A stretch of DNA of 64,000 nucleotides from Rotaria sp. Silwood1 (lineage: Eukaryota > Rotifera > Eurotatoria > Philodinida > Philodinidae): NCBI GenBank assembly GCA_905250075.1, contig CAJNOP010000128.1:345441-409440 (forward strand), written 5' to 3'. The notes under the pieces were generated by a model. It was not told the origin of the DNA. It worked only from the letters and a program-made list of their open reading frames with translations, and ran no database searches. The position numbers and the translations under genes were made by a program. Of this stretch, positions 35,801-46,690 are shown in pieces. How positions within the stretch are numbered: the first letter of the stretch is position 1; the number at the start of each line of letters is the position of its first letter.

Positions 35801-38800
35801 GCTAAAATTTCTATAGAAACTCTGAAAATTATCGAAGAAAATGCTTTCATTTTTGAAGTACTCGAAGTAGTAACCGAATGGAAGGAGAACGAAACTTATC
35901 GTGACTCAACTTTTTCAACAACAGAAAATATGTCGTCTGTCACTAATCCGTTCTTCCCATAGAGTCTACTGTAATCCTATTCACCTCGTTACGACTTTAT
36001 CTGTTTATTTTTATTTTACTTTTTTGTCCAGGGTAAGATAAATTGTACTTTAAAATCTAGTTAACATAATATTGTAAAAGATTAGCTGAAAATCTGACAT
36101 TTTGAGAAACAAACTTTTCTCTCCCCTCGTAATCGAGGACATTTAGAAATGACAGAGAATTTATTATTCATTATTGCTTAAGACCGACCTTTTTTGTAAG
36201 ATACGCTCTATTTAAAATCTTATTTTTTTTTGTTTAATCAGTTAGCTAATGTGAAAGTCGACGATATAATCAATGGATGTACACATTTTATTGATGAGGT
36301 AAATAAAAAATTTTTCTATTAGAATAATAATTTTAATTTGAAAATGTATTCTAGTGTTCCGAAGAACTTTTATCATCATTAAATATAGAAATAGATGTTT
36401 TATTTAAAAAAATTTCAAATCCTGAATTAAAACATATGATTGGTATAGAAGAACGTTTTGCTCTTTTACAAAATGAATTAAAAAATGCAAAACATTTACA
36501 ACATGAACAAAAAGATTGTGCTGAGGTAGGGGAAAAAAAAAACAGAATTTTCTTTTTCATTAAATGATAATTTGTTTGTCTTAGTATTTGATCAGTCAAC
36601 GACAAAGATTTAGTTCAAATGTTGGTAATCAAAGAGATAAAACTTTAATAAAAGATATATCGGGTATTCATTCACAAAATTTAATTGAAATTAGTAAAAG
36701 ACATCAAAAATTAATTGACATTGAAAAAAAAATTCGAAAATCAAAACAAGAAATTATTGATCAATTACATCGAAGATTTAAGTAAGATAATTTAATAATA
36801 AAAAAAAATAATTTTCTGTTTTTTTTTTTGTAGAAGTCTTATGGTTCTTCAACGACATTTAGTCGATCATGATACTAAACTATCGGTATATACACATAAA
36901 TTAAATCGAACAAGAAAAACTATGACATTTTTACAACAACTTAATCAAGCACCTAATCTCTATTATTCATTTTTATATGAATGTATAAGAAGAAAACAAT
37001 ATTCAAATATTTTTAATCAAGTATGAAATGTCTTTTTTCATATTTAAGAACAAATATTATAGATTTTTGATCTATTTTCTTTTTTTTTTTTTGTAGTTTT
37101 CCGAAATAATTCATCATGAAACAAAAAATATTCATAATGATGAAATATCTAAACGAGAACAGTTTATTAAACAGTATGGTAAGATATTTTTTTTTGATTA
37201 ATTATTTTATTTAAAATTTTCTTATTAATTCTTATTTTTTTTTAGAACCACATTTTCTTTTTAATTTATTACCAGCTCTTAAAATATTACCAACATTTTT
37301 CATTGTAAGATTTATATATTTAATTTTTTCCTATGAGAAATAAATTCGTCTTTTTTTTTATATATTTGATATAATAGAAAGAACCATTACCATTATTGGA
37401 TTTAAATTTACCAGATATAACATTAAATGAACTTGATCAATTATTTGAAGAATTTCCTGAAATAAAACAACAGAATAACAAGTATTTGTTTTGTGTGTGT
37501 TTTATTTTTATTTTATATTATTTATTTTAATTAATTAGTGAAAATTCAATTGTTGATTGTACAAAAAATCTTTATTCATTAATTCATTGTACTAAAATAT
37601 TTCATCAAGAAGAATATTCAACAACAATTGTACCACTTTCCGTATTAATTCCATCAACAACAACAATGATGAATGAAGATATACAAAAACAAATTCCATC
37701 ACCAACAAATAGTAGTAGTCGATCAACTGTTGTTCGTTCACCATCATCATCTGATGTTGAATCACCAAATGAATTATTATTACCACAAAATTTATTATCA
37801 CATGATAAATTAAAACAAACTATGGATGAATATATTATTCAAAAAATAAATGAAAATCAATTGAATATTGAACAAGAAGATAAAAATGATCAAACACCTA
37901 CAGAAAAAGGTTAGATGAGAAGAAGAAAAAACATAAATATTAAAAGTGTTTTATTTAAAGTTATTTTCATCTTCCTTTTTTAACAAATTATTTTACAATA
38001 TAAATTAAAATATTTAATCTAGTTTACAAAAATGAAATCAATTTGATTCGATTTCAAAAAAAAAAGCGAAGCGATCTCGTCACTGAATATTTAATTCTTT
38101 ATATGTTCGAATTGTTAGTTTCTATCAAGTCATATTTAAATACTTTTGTTTTTTTTCTTTTGAAAGTAAATATCTTAGAAAATATGCAATTTCGATATTC
38201 TGGAGTGATTCTATCATTCATTTGAAAAATTCCAGTATCTATGTAACAATATACTAAGAATATGAATCTTTTTTCACAGTATTTAGCACTCATTTAGATG
38301 TACATAGTTTTAATGCAATAGCAATTTATTAGTTAGAGAACTACTCTCATTAGACAACTTCTAGTTTTGATACAGAATAACTCATAAACACATGATGCAA
38401 TTATATTTTGTATAAACTTTGATAATGTTTCCTTTTTTTTTTGCACAAATTCAGTTTTTAAATAATTTAACTGATTTTAAAATCTATCAATTTCATCTAG
38501 AGATAGTTTCAATAACAAAATTATCAACAGATAATGAATTAAATGAAACATTAACATCGTCTACAAATGTAACAACAAATACAATAAGTAATAATGAAGA
38601 AGAAGATGATTATGTACAATGTACTCTTGAAGCTGTTTATACATCAACTGAAATGGCAGTTTCTCCTTCTCATCGTCTTTGTGTATCACAACAAACTGAT
38701 AATGAATATTTACATGATATTCGAAATGATTTTATATCATTAAAAACTCAATATGAACAAACAAATAAAATCCAACATGAATATTTAGTAAATTATCATG

Positions 38801-41800
38801 AAACTATTTTAAAAATTATTATAAATCTTCAACAATTAAATTATGAACATGAACAAAAAATTGAACAATTACATTCAGAAATTAATAATCATATTCAAGA
38901 TAATGAAACATTAAAAGTATTTAAATAAATATTGACTTATTTTGTCTTATTTTTTTTCTTCTGATTCTAGATTCAATGTGATGTAAATGAACAAATAAAA
39001 CAAGAATTAACATTGAAATATGAAACACTTGAAAATAATTTTGATGAATTTCGTCGTACAGCTGAATTAGAAAAATCTCAAATTGTTAAAGCATTTCAAT
39101 CAGATTTTGAATTTGAAATAGATAAATCTTCTAATGAACAAGATAAAAATCAAATATTAACAACAACAATTGATATACAAACAGATGAACAATTAAAATT
39201 TGATAAACAAACAAGTATTATATTTAATACTGAACATCAATTAACACAAACAAATCAAATTGAATTTATTGATCAATCAATTCAAACATCAACCGATGAT
39301 TATGATGAAACAATTCGTCGTTTAACAACAAAAGAACAACAAATACAATTTAATTTAGCTATACAACGTGCTGTACAAAATGCTACTGATGGACAAAAAA
39401 AACAAATTAATATTTTAGAACAACAATTAGAAGATAAACGTTTAAAAATTATTAAATTAAAAGAATGTATTAAAAAATTACAAAATTTTTATACATTATC
39501 ATCAACACCACCATCATTAATACCATCTATAACAAAATCTGTTATGACAACATCAAATGATGATGAACAACAATTAAATAAAGATGAAAAAAATAATAAT
39601 TTTGATGATATTAATAATCGAACAACATTTATTAAACGTAGTGAACCTATTTCAATGCCAAGTACATTTATTGCGCAAAGCATGTTAGCTGCTGGAAATG
39701 CTGCTACGTCACCTAAAACGTAATTATTATTTATTTTTTTTTTCTAATTCTTCGTTAACTATGAAATATTTAAATACAGATAAATTCGCTTGCAAAATCA
39801 AATTATGTCTAAATAATATAAGAAATGATTTTTTTAAAGATTTACCTTTCTATATCAAAAAGTACTCTTTTATATAGTAGTAACAAAGTATGTCGCTTTG
39901 CTTTGTTATAAAATGTCAAACCGAACCTCGCTTAAAAAGTATTCTGTAATAGCAAATATTTGTTTTTTATTGAATAGATCTATCGAACTAAAGAAAAATC
40001 AATGAAATTTGCTCTGTTAGTACATTTAAATTGTTTCTATCTTTAGTAAAAATTTTAAAGAATTTACTGTTACTATTGACAGGCAATAGATATTACAATC
40101 TAAAACAAATGAATTTTTATAATGTTTGATTACATCAATCTATAGAAATAGTTAATTAATAATAGATTACTATCTTCATAATAATTCATTGATGAATAAT
40201 TCATGAGTAGTTAATGAAAGGAGTATTGAAAGATATAGTAAGAAAAGTGAATCATCCGCTCCTCTATTTCCTATTCACATAGCATGGTAGATAGCCTTGA
40301 TCCTATCAAAAACCGTACATCAATCACATCTTATCATAATATATATGAACAATAATTCTGTAGAGATTATGCTAACAGCTATTTCATATAAAGTCGAAAT
40401 AGAAGAACCCCTGTACTCGAAGTCCCCTATAATGTTTTCAGACAAATTCAGTTTTTAGAGTAAAAATATTTTTCATCAATCTTAAATTGTCTTGACCAGG
40501 TACTGTCTGCATATAAAATATGTTCCTTCAGACGTCAAATATTCATAACTAAGAATAATCTCTAGAAATTATTATTATTATCCTTTTCTGTCGACGTCTG
40601 ATATTTTGGTCATTTTGCACTATGTGAATATCACTTATTCTGAGAAACGAGCATTTGAACACCATTACAGATTAACAAGTTCATATTTCTTCTACTCGTT
40701 ATGTCATGATACACGTTTGGAATTTTTTTCGAGGTGTATAGTACAAGACTTCGCTAATCTCTTATGTAGAAACAAAAAATAAATCATTCAAAGAACAATG
40801 AACTTAAATAGAGGCTAATGATTATGACATGGATAGTAATGTGTGTTACTATGTAATCCCATAATTAAAAACAAATAATCATAATGAATACCACATAGTG
40901 ACAGGCATATGTCTCTACAGTCACTTCTTTTTCAAAATAAAGTAAATATTTCTGAATCTGCATCTCTTTAATTTAATTAGTCTTCTAATATCTTCTGTCG
41001 GATCAAAAAAAAGAAGAATATTAATTAATTTATTATCTTGTTATTGAAAGAAACTCGTTTTATATCAATCAAAATTTGACATGAAGATTGAAATACAGTA
41101 TCTTTCTCAGTAATTCTTTTTTGTAGAAGTCGAGTTGATAATTCTCCCTCCCCTAGTGCGACGAGAGGTATATTATCTATTGATTTGAAAAGAAAAAAAA
41201 ACAATTCTAATAATTTTCTTTTGTTTATTTTTTTCCTTTTTCAGTGAACAACCTATACAACCAACAGTTAATAATCTATTAATGGAAGCATGTTTTAAAT
41301 CATCTCCAAATGAATCAAGTAATGCTGTAGAATTATATACACCATTTGCTGCATCACCACCAAGTCAAATAACAAATCCATTATTAGCACAAACAACTGT
41401 TCCAATATCTTCAGTTGTTAGTTCATCACCAATTGTATCATCAACATCTCGTATATCAACATTAACAATAAACTCTCCACCACAAGCAACACCAATTGCT
41501 TTTTTTACTGTTAATCGATCAGATCATGTTATTATTTATTTTGATACAACATATCAACATTATATGATATTTACTTATTTATCAACATTACATTTTATAC
41601 ATTCAGATTGTTATGAATTATTTAATATTCAACAAAAACAAAATTCAAATCAACAAATAAATAATACAAATGTTATTGATTCAATATCTACTGATAATGG
41701 AAAAAATTTAACAAATATTCCATCACTTATCAATACATCTATGATTAATTCAGCATTAATTGGTAATAATGTATTTAATCCATCAACAACACCATTACTT

Positions 41801-41932
41801 GGTCAAGTTACCGATAAAGAATATTGTCAAGCTAAAAAAGCAAATAATCGTTTTAATGTACCATTAGGTACGAAATTCTATCGAGTTCGTGTTAAACCAT
41901 GGAAACCAACAATATCTTCTTCACCAAACTAA
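32814..41932 (+). CDS. RB1CC1: RB1CC1/FIP200-like autophagy initiation scaffold
   Basis: Exons: 32814-32881, 32942-33083, 33143-33313, 33374-33489, 33540-33626, 33678-33903, 36242-36298, 36355-36525, 36585-36781, 36834-37020, 37097-37178, 37246-37304, 37378-37481, 37539-37909, 38501-38916, 38971-39719, 41245-41932. They sum to 1296 aa (human about 1594), the shortfall lying in the central coiled coil. The ubiquitin-like/ATG17-type N-terminus begins MLYIFRVDIGETYTFDTEL, with YQGWMAVIANVEDT and a short Ser-rich linker before LFEWITAQ. Glu/Lys/Gln-rich helical segments follow. The C-terminal claw covers about residues 1152-1285, with the signature YCQAKKANNRFNVPLGTKFY at 1261-1280. FIP200 scaffolds the ULK1-ATG13-ATG101 complex, and its claw binds cargo receptors. 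Exon 15 uses the acceptor at 38500; a TTCAG at 38457 would put a stop in frame. Intron 39720-41244 (1.5 kb) shows nothing recognisable. Confidence 0.95.
34121..35074. mobile_element. 0.95-kb foldback element in an RB1CC1 intron
   Basis: The left arm (about 34121-34334, from ATATATACTTGGATCTGACC) is repeated in inverted orientation at about 34856-35074. Shared landmarks are GTTCGTGCATCGTTAAAT, AAAGATAAGGAGATAT, GTTGAAGGATAGTTGC and TTCTTTCTAACAACTTAGTG. Arms are about 210 bp and clearly diverged, so this is an old insertion. The roughly 520-bp centre has no transposase-like frame. Fold-back of this size inside a 2.3-kb intron could affect splicing, but the flanking exons look intact. Confidence 0.8.
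35138..35480. mobile_element. degenerate foldback element, relative of the 366-872 element
   Basis: AATCCAGTTTTTAGATCTATAC at the left is mirrored by TATATACCGAAAACTGGATC near 35448-35467, and inner segments pair imperfectly. Sequence features recall the element at 366-872: a TATAAATAGGTCGAATATACTG segment, then TGAAAATTTTC, then GAATGTTCTTTTGTC and GAGATATCC. In 366-872 the corresponding order is TCTATTTATGAGTAG, CTGAAAATTTCAGC, AAGAATGTTTTCTT and GAGATATTC. It immediately follows the 34121-35074 element. Confidence 0.5.
35775..36000 (+). repeat. dispersed repeat copy B (coding-like relic) in an RB1CC1 intron
   Basis: This copy keeps an open frame of about 60 codons after TTTTATAG, with the core NAFIFEVLEVVTEWKENE, ending at a TAG near 35960. 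It aligns with 4665-4873 in the PLEKHA8 intron, including flanks outside the open frame (CCTATTCACCTCGTTACGAC versus TTCTATTCATCTTGTAACGAC). It is not part of FIP200, so it is not an RB1CC1 exon in any family-based model. A helical, acidic peptide is predicted; I do not recognise the family. Confidence 0.5.
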
Positions 41933-43350
41933 TTCATAAAAATATATTTATTAATTTGGTGCTAATTTGTCCGTCCCATTAGCCTTTTTTTTTTTTATTC
42001 TCTCCTTCTATATCTATGACTAGTCATGATTACTTTTTTTTTCTTTCTTCATGTGTGTCATTTTTCTCAAACAAGTGTATGTCTGTGTATGTGTATTTTA
42101 AACATTTTTTTTTTCTTCTATTCAACTCATCGAGGTGTAATGTGCTTTTTTTCCTTTTTTTTTTTTTTTTTGATAATATTTTGTACAGAGTGAAAAAGAT
42201 CAATCACGCATGATTAAACAATGATGAAAGAAAAAAGAACAATAGATATTGTATTTGATGATTGATGATTTACAATAATATTTATATTCAAAAAAATGTA
42301 CTGTGTATCACTTATTCGACGATTGAGTATATAGTTTAATATTGTCAACATAAACCAGACTGTTTTAAAACAATATGGATAAAAATAGTAAAGGTTTATT
42401 TAGTAATTACTAATTTGTATCTTCTATTTTCTAATCTTCATACTAATGAAACTCCCCGAAAAAAAAAGACATAATTTACTGAAGAATCTGCCTTATTGAG
42501 AGTATGCCAGACCTTCCTGGTTAATTGACTTATGCATATATTTGTGAGCAAATAAAGATAAGCATGTCATTGAAGGTTCGAGTTTGAACTATAGTTCAAA
42601 CTTGTATCAATTAAAAGACTGCGAGCGAAACTCGTGAAGTTGCTGTTGGATATAAAACTTTTTATTTGAGAACTTCAACAAATTGATAGTATTTATTTTT
42701 ATGACCCGGTGCAAAAGTCAGAACTTGATTAAACAAATTTGATTTATAAATAGAAACTCAATGAAAAAATTGAGATTTGTTCAAGATCTTTTGCTGAATT
42801 CAAGTTTAGACTAGTTCAATACTTGGATCTTGTATTCGACACTGACATATATTTATCTATGCATTGTTAATTATATCAAATGCATTTGTACATTATTATT
42901 TTTTTGTCAAATACAAAAAGAAAACGAATTAAATACATTAAGTTTCATCTTATTGATCAGATAATTTTCGTAATTTGTATATGTTCAATTTGATTATTGT
43001 CAATTAAACTCTAACTATATATTTTTGTTGATTGAGATAAAATTGTCATTATATATTTCAACTAAAAAGATTACATTGTAGAAAAAAAAACATGATCATC
43101 ATGAGCATTTTCATATAAAATATTTAAATAGTTTTGAATATAGTACTAAAAGAAAATTATAAATGTAATTTTAAACAAAACTTGCGATATAGTTATGAAT
43201 AAATTACAAAGAAAGAATATGAATATATTTGCGCTCGAATTTCGTTGATTGATATATTCATAGTAATTAAATGAGTAATAAATATAAAAAAAAAAAAAAA
43301 AAGACAAAATAAATATGTTGAATAATGTATGAAAAGTAGAGTAATGTATT
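41933..43350. other. convergent intergenic region, RB1CC1 and small membrane protein
   Basis: The interval begins with T-rich 3'-UTR-like sequence (poly-T runs at 41985-42175). AATAAA at 42551 is 619 bp past the RB1CC1 stop and may be too far to be its signal. No exon or element is apparent in the rest. Confidence 0.5.
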
Positions 43351-43590
43351 TCAAGTATTAACTGAAGATCTTGGAATATGAGCTCGTGGAAAAACACCAA
43401 ATCCAGTGTACATAAATACAGATTCATAATTTGATCTTAGACGATCTTGATATTCGTCTTCATCAATTGTATATTTATCCTGTGGAGATGATACCACTGG
43501 AGAAAAAGCAATTGCCGTAGCAGCTAATCCACTAATTGCTACAGCTATAGCTCCAATACAAATAGCAGCAATACCTATGACTTCTATCAT
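43351..43590 (-). CDS. small single-pass membrane protein, function unknown
   Basis: A 79-aa intronless frame on the minus strand. Residues 4-28 are a hydrophobic Ala/Ile/Gly-rich helix (VIGIAAICIGAIAVAISG...), followed by a polar acidic segment (YTIDEDEYQDRL) and a Tyr/Phe/Gly patch (ESVFMYTGFGVFPRAHIPR). Its composition differs markedly from the Phe/Ile/Lys/Asn-rich chance frames of the neighbourhood, which argues for real coding. I do not recognise the family. Size and topology recall small mitochondrial or signal-anchored proteins, but no diagnostic motif was found. It could also be the first exon of a longer gene, since no downstream exon was sought successfully. Confidence 0.6.
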   Translation of the reverse strand: MIEVIGIAAICIGAIAVAISGLAATAIAFSPVVSSPQDKYTIDEDEYQDRLRSNYESVFMYTGFGVFPRAHIPRSSVNT

Positions 43591-43984
43591 AATGAATTTA
43601 ATAACGATTATATTAATAGTCAGAATAAAGAAGATTTATAAAACGAATATACTTCTTTATATAACATATACCGTTTAGTAAACGTCAACGAGAAAAAACT
43701 TTCAAGAAAAGTTACTCTTTTTCGTTATTGTAATTCGCTATTGGTCACACTTCATGCACATAAGTGCGTATATAACATTTTGATATTAAACAGAAGAAAA
43801 AAAAACGAAAGGTAACATAATTAGAGTTAAAAAACAACAAGGTAACAAGGAATCTATCAAAATATACTAATATGTACAAGTGTCTATCAATAACCTATGT
43901 CGTAACCATTATTTTTATTGTTTTAGTTTTTATAACAGCTAAAATTTTCATATTATTCAGTTGATTAGAATTAAGAGATGAAAA

Positions 43985-44300
43985 TCTATGTTTTTCTCTA
44001 TATTCCACTGTTGATAATTGTTGAATAGGTTTGTCACTTGATAGTTGATTGTGACATTTGAGATGAAAATAATAAAGCTCTTATTTTAATATTAAATTAT
44101 ATTTTAATTGTGGATAAATACCTTCAATACAGTAGTCAATATCATTTCAATATAATTATATCGAAAATAGTCATTGCACAACTCATAACAACTGTAGCTA
44201 TAGATTATTCAAATAATATTTTTTTTTTTTGTTGATATATATAATGATCATAGAATTCAAGAACTTAATTAGTTTCACGACTTTATAAAAACTGATTGTG
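43985..44300 (-). pseudogene. decayed copy of the adjacent PPR gene
   Basis: The minus strand here aligns collinearly with the 3' two-thirds of the gene at 46196-46690. Plus-strand landmarks GTTGATAATTGTTGAAT, CACTTGATAGTTGATTGT, AATTGTGGATAAATACC, ATTGCACAACTCATAACAAC and AATGATCATAGAATTCAAG correspond in order to GTTGATGATTGTTGAAA, CAGCTGATAGTTTATCAT, AAATGTGGAAAATTATG, ATAGCACAATTTATAGCAAC and AATCATCATAGATTGAAAG in the gene. The copy has stops and indels. It lies about 2 kb from the intact gene in the same orientation, pointing to an old tandem duplication followed by decay. Confidence 0.65.
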
Positions 44301-46195
44301 ACATTTTTATTTTTGTAGGAAAGACAAAATTACGATGTTGTAAATCTTCATTTAATTTATTTTTCAATGAATTTTGATGTCAATTGACAAATGATTGGTA
44401 TCAAAATATCGGATCTAGTCAATGAAATAAGACATCAAAACTCTTAAACATGCGTAAGACTTAATGAGATGTGATTTAAAAAGATATTTGCATCGTATAT
44501 CATTTTTTATTCTTTTCTTATACTTTAAAAAAAGCATGACAAAAAGATTGTTTATGCTTTCTATCATTTGAGTCATCAACAAACGTAGGTTGAATAGTTT
44601 ATCTTACGCTGTTTTGAGTGTCTAAGTCAGTTACTCTTCAAAGACCGATGTGATGAATTAGTGAAACTTAAACTATTCTAAATTCACATAAAGTGGCAAA
44701 TTTAATAAACCATTATTTTTTTAACTATCTAGGATAAGATAAATAGGACGCGAAATTCAATCTGTTTTTACACTCATACCGTTCTTTTTCTAAAAAGAAT
44801 CATGAAATAAAAATGATGCAAAAGTAATGAAACCAATATGATGTTTTCGCTATTTATAAAATAGATAATGATTAAATTTGTTTTTTTTTCTTTTGAATAT
44901 CTTTACTACTCTTACTTTTCGATTCATGAAACTCATATGAAATTATTGTTTTGTTTACTTCAAGCAGTTTTTTATTTGCACAAACTAATAAGTCAAAACT
45001 CAATATAGAATAATCTTAGTTTTATAAATATTGTTTTCATAATATGCTGATTTCATTAAATTTTTATTTCTTTAAATATCTACGGGAGAAATAGTCCAAA
45101 GTCATGCTTCGGACGATTCGTCTTTCATCCTTTGACTCTTACAAAAGTTGTTGAAATATGGAACATATTACTAAAATTCTGTAGTTTCGTAATTTTATTA
45201 TGGTCTAGAGATCTTTTTATATAAATAGACTTTCTATTGTTAACTTTGCTAGTTTTGTATACAATAATGTATAATGTCATCTGTTTCTTTCAAGAGGTAT
45301 TTATTCACGCCCAGATATTTTTAGCGTATGTCTATCATTGTTTGATTTACTATCATTCAAAATAAAATTGATATCATTATGTCAATACGACCATTCATAT
45401 CCTCAAACATGATTTCTGTTTTCTTTCATACGAAATGAATCACTTATATTTTAAACGTTTCTTCTTTCTTCTAATATCGATCATGCATGAAACAACAAAA
45501 GAAACATGTTTATTCATATGAAATAATACGATAAAAGTAACAAAATGATCACAAAACAAATCAAAATAATTTATTTTACTTATTTTTTCGTTACATTTAA
45601 GCTTCCAGATACATCAAAACAACAATTAAAAATTACGAAATCTAGAAAAAAAAAAGAGCTGAATATCTTAGAACTAAAAGCATTCTCTAGTTGAGCTAGA
45701 CATAACAAGTCAATATAAGTTACGAGATGAATAAATACTTCAACATCAGTATTTCCTAAATGTAAATTGTATTTAAACTATTGAATCTGTAATGTTATAC
45801 ATACCATGACAAGAATATTTTAATTAAATCTTGAGATAAAAATTGAAATTTCTTGATTATGAATTAAAAAACAAAAAAAGAAACGCATGAATACATTTTT
45901 TTTTGTATTCAGAACATTTGAAAATAAAAAAGAAGTGAGAATATATTCAAGAATATCTAACAAAGACAATAGTATACTTCATATTTCAATTGAGAATCTT
46001 TAAACAAAACGTTCAGAAAAAAATCTAAGTCACTGAAAACATAAAATCATAATCATATTTCTTCTCTGACAATATAAGAAAAATAAACGTTTCAAACTAT
46101 CAATATATTTTCATAAGATGCAACAAACATCGACTCTTGATTTTATTTCGTAACAAAAGTTATAAATATATCCTATTTTATCTATCAAATAATAA
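44301..46195. other. AT-rich spacer between PPR pseudogene and PPR gene
   Basis: No exon, RNA gene or element is recognised. Several T-rich and A-rich stretches occur, and similarity to the PPR gene fades beyond about 44340. Confidence 0.5.
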
Positions 46196-46690
46196 TCAAG
46201 ATTTATTAGTTTTAAATTTTTGTTGTATTTCTGTTTGTGCATGTTTTATTGTTGATGATTGTTGAAAAAGTTTATCAGCTGATAGTTTATCATTACATTT
46301 AATATAAAAATAACGAAGTTGTTGTTTTAACATAAGATTATCTTTCAAATGTGGAAAATTATGTTCAATAAATTGATGAATTTCACGACCTTTAGCTAAA
46401 TCTTCAGCAATCATAGCACAATTTATAGCAACTGCAAACATTCGTAAATCAGGCAATTTTTTTTGTCGATTGACATAATCATCATAGATTGAAAGTGCTT
46501 GACGAGCTTGACTACTCTGTAAACCTAATAGACGCATTTTTTTTGTTGTATTTAAACGATCATGATAGTCGGCATCACCATCCGATTTTCTATCCGATGA
46601 AGTTGATGTTAAATAACGAATACTGGATGTCAAAAGAGTAAGTACTTGATGGAATGAAACAGGTCGATTGTGAGATATAATTGAGAGCAT
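46196..46690 (-). CDS. short pentatricopeptide-repeat (PPR) protein, probably mitochondrial
   Basis: An intronless 164-aa frame on the minus strand. Residues 1-30 are basic/Ser/Thr/Leu-rich without acidic residues, like a mitochondrial presequence. After a Lys/Asp/Ser linker, RQALSIYDDYVNRQKKLPDL looks like the end of one PPR. RMFAVAINCAMIAEDLAKGREIHQFIEH is a typical second PPR of the long type, where G-(R/K)-x-(I/L)-H is common. DNLMLKQQLRYFYIKCNDKLSADKLF is a third. PPR proteins bind organellar RNA and usually carry more repeats, so this is a minimal or truncated member. A decayed copy lies at 43985-44300. The plant-like PPR register is notable in an animal; horizontal origin is possible but unproven. 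Confidence 0.7.
   Translation of the reverse strand: MLSIISHNRPVSFHQVLTLLTSSIRYLTSTSSDRKSDGDADYHDRLNTTKKMRLLGLQSSQARQALSIYDDYVNRQKKLPDLRMFAVAINCAMIAEDLAKGREIHQFIEHNFPHLKDNLMLKQQLRYFYIKCNDKLSADKLFQQSSTIKHAQTEIQQKFKTNKS

Noticed and set aside
41129..41169. Possible extra RB1CC1 exon (SRVDNSPSPSATR)
   Set aside because: It has splice-like borders but its 41 nt would shift the frame into the claw exon, while direct joining of 39719 to 41245 keeps frame.
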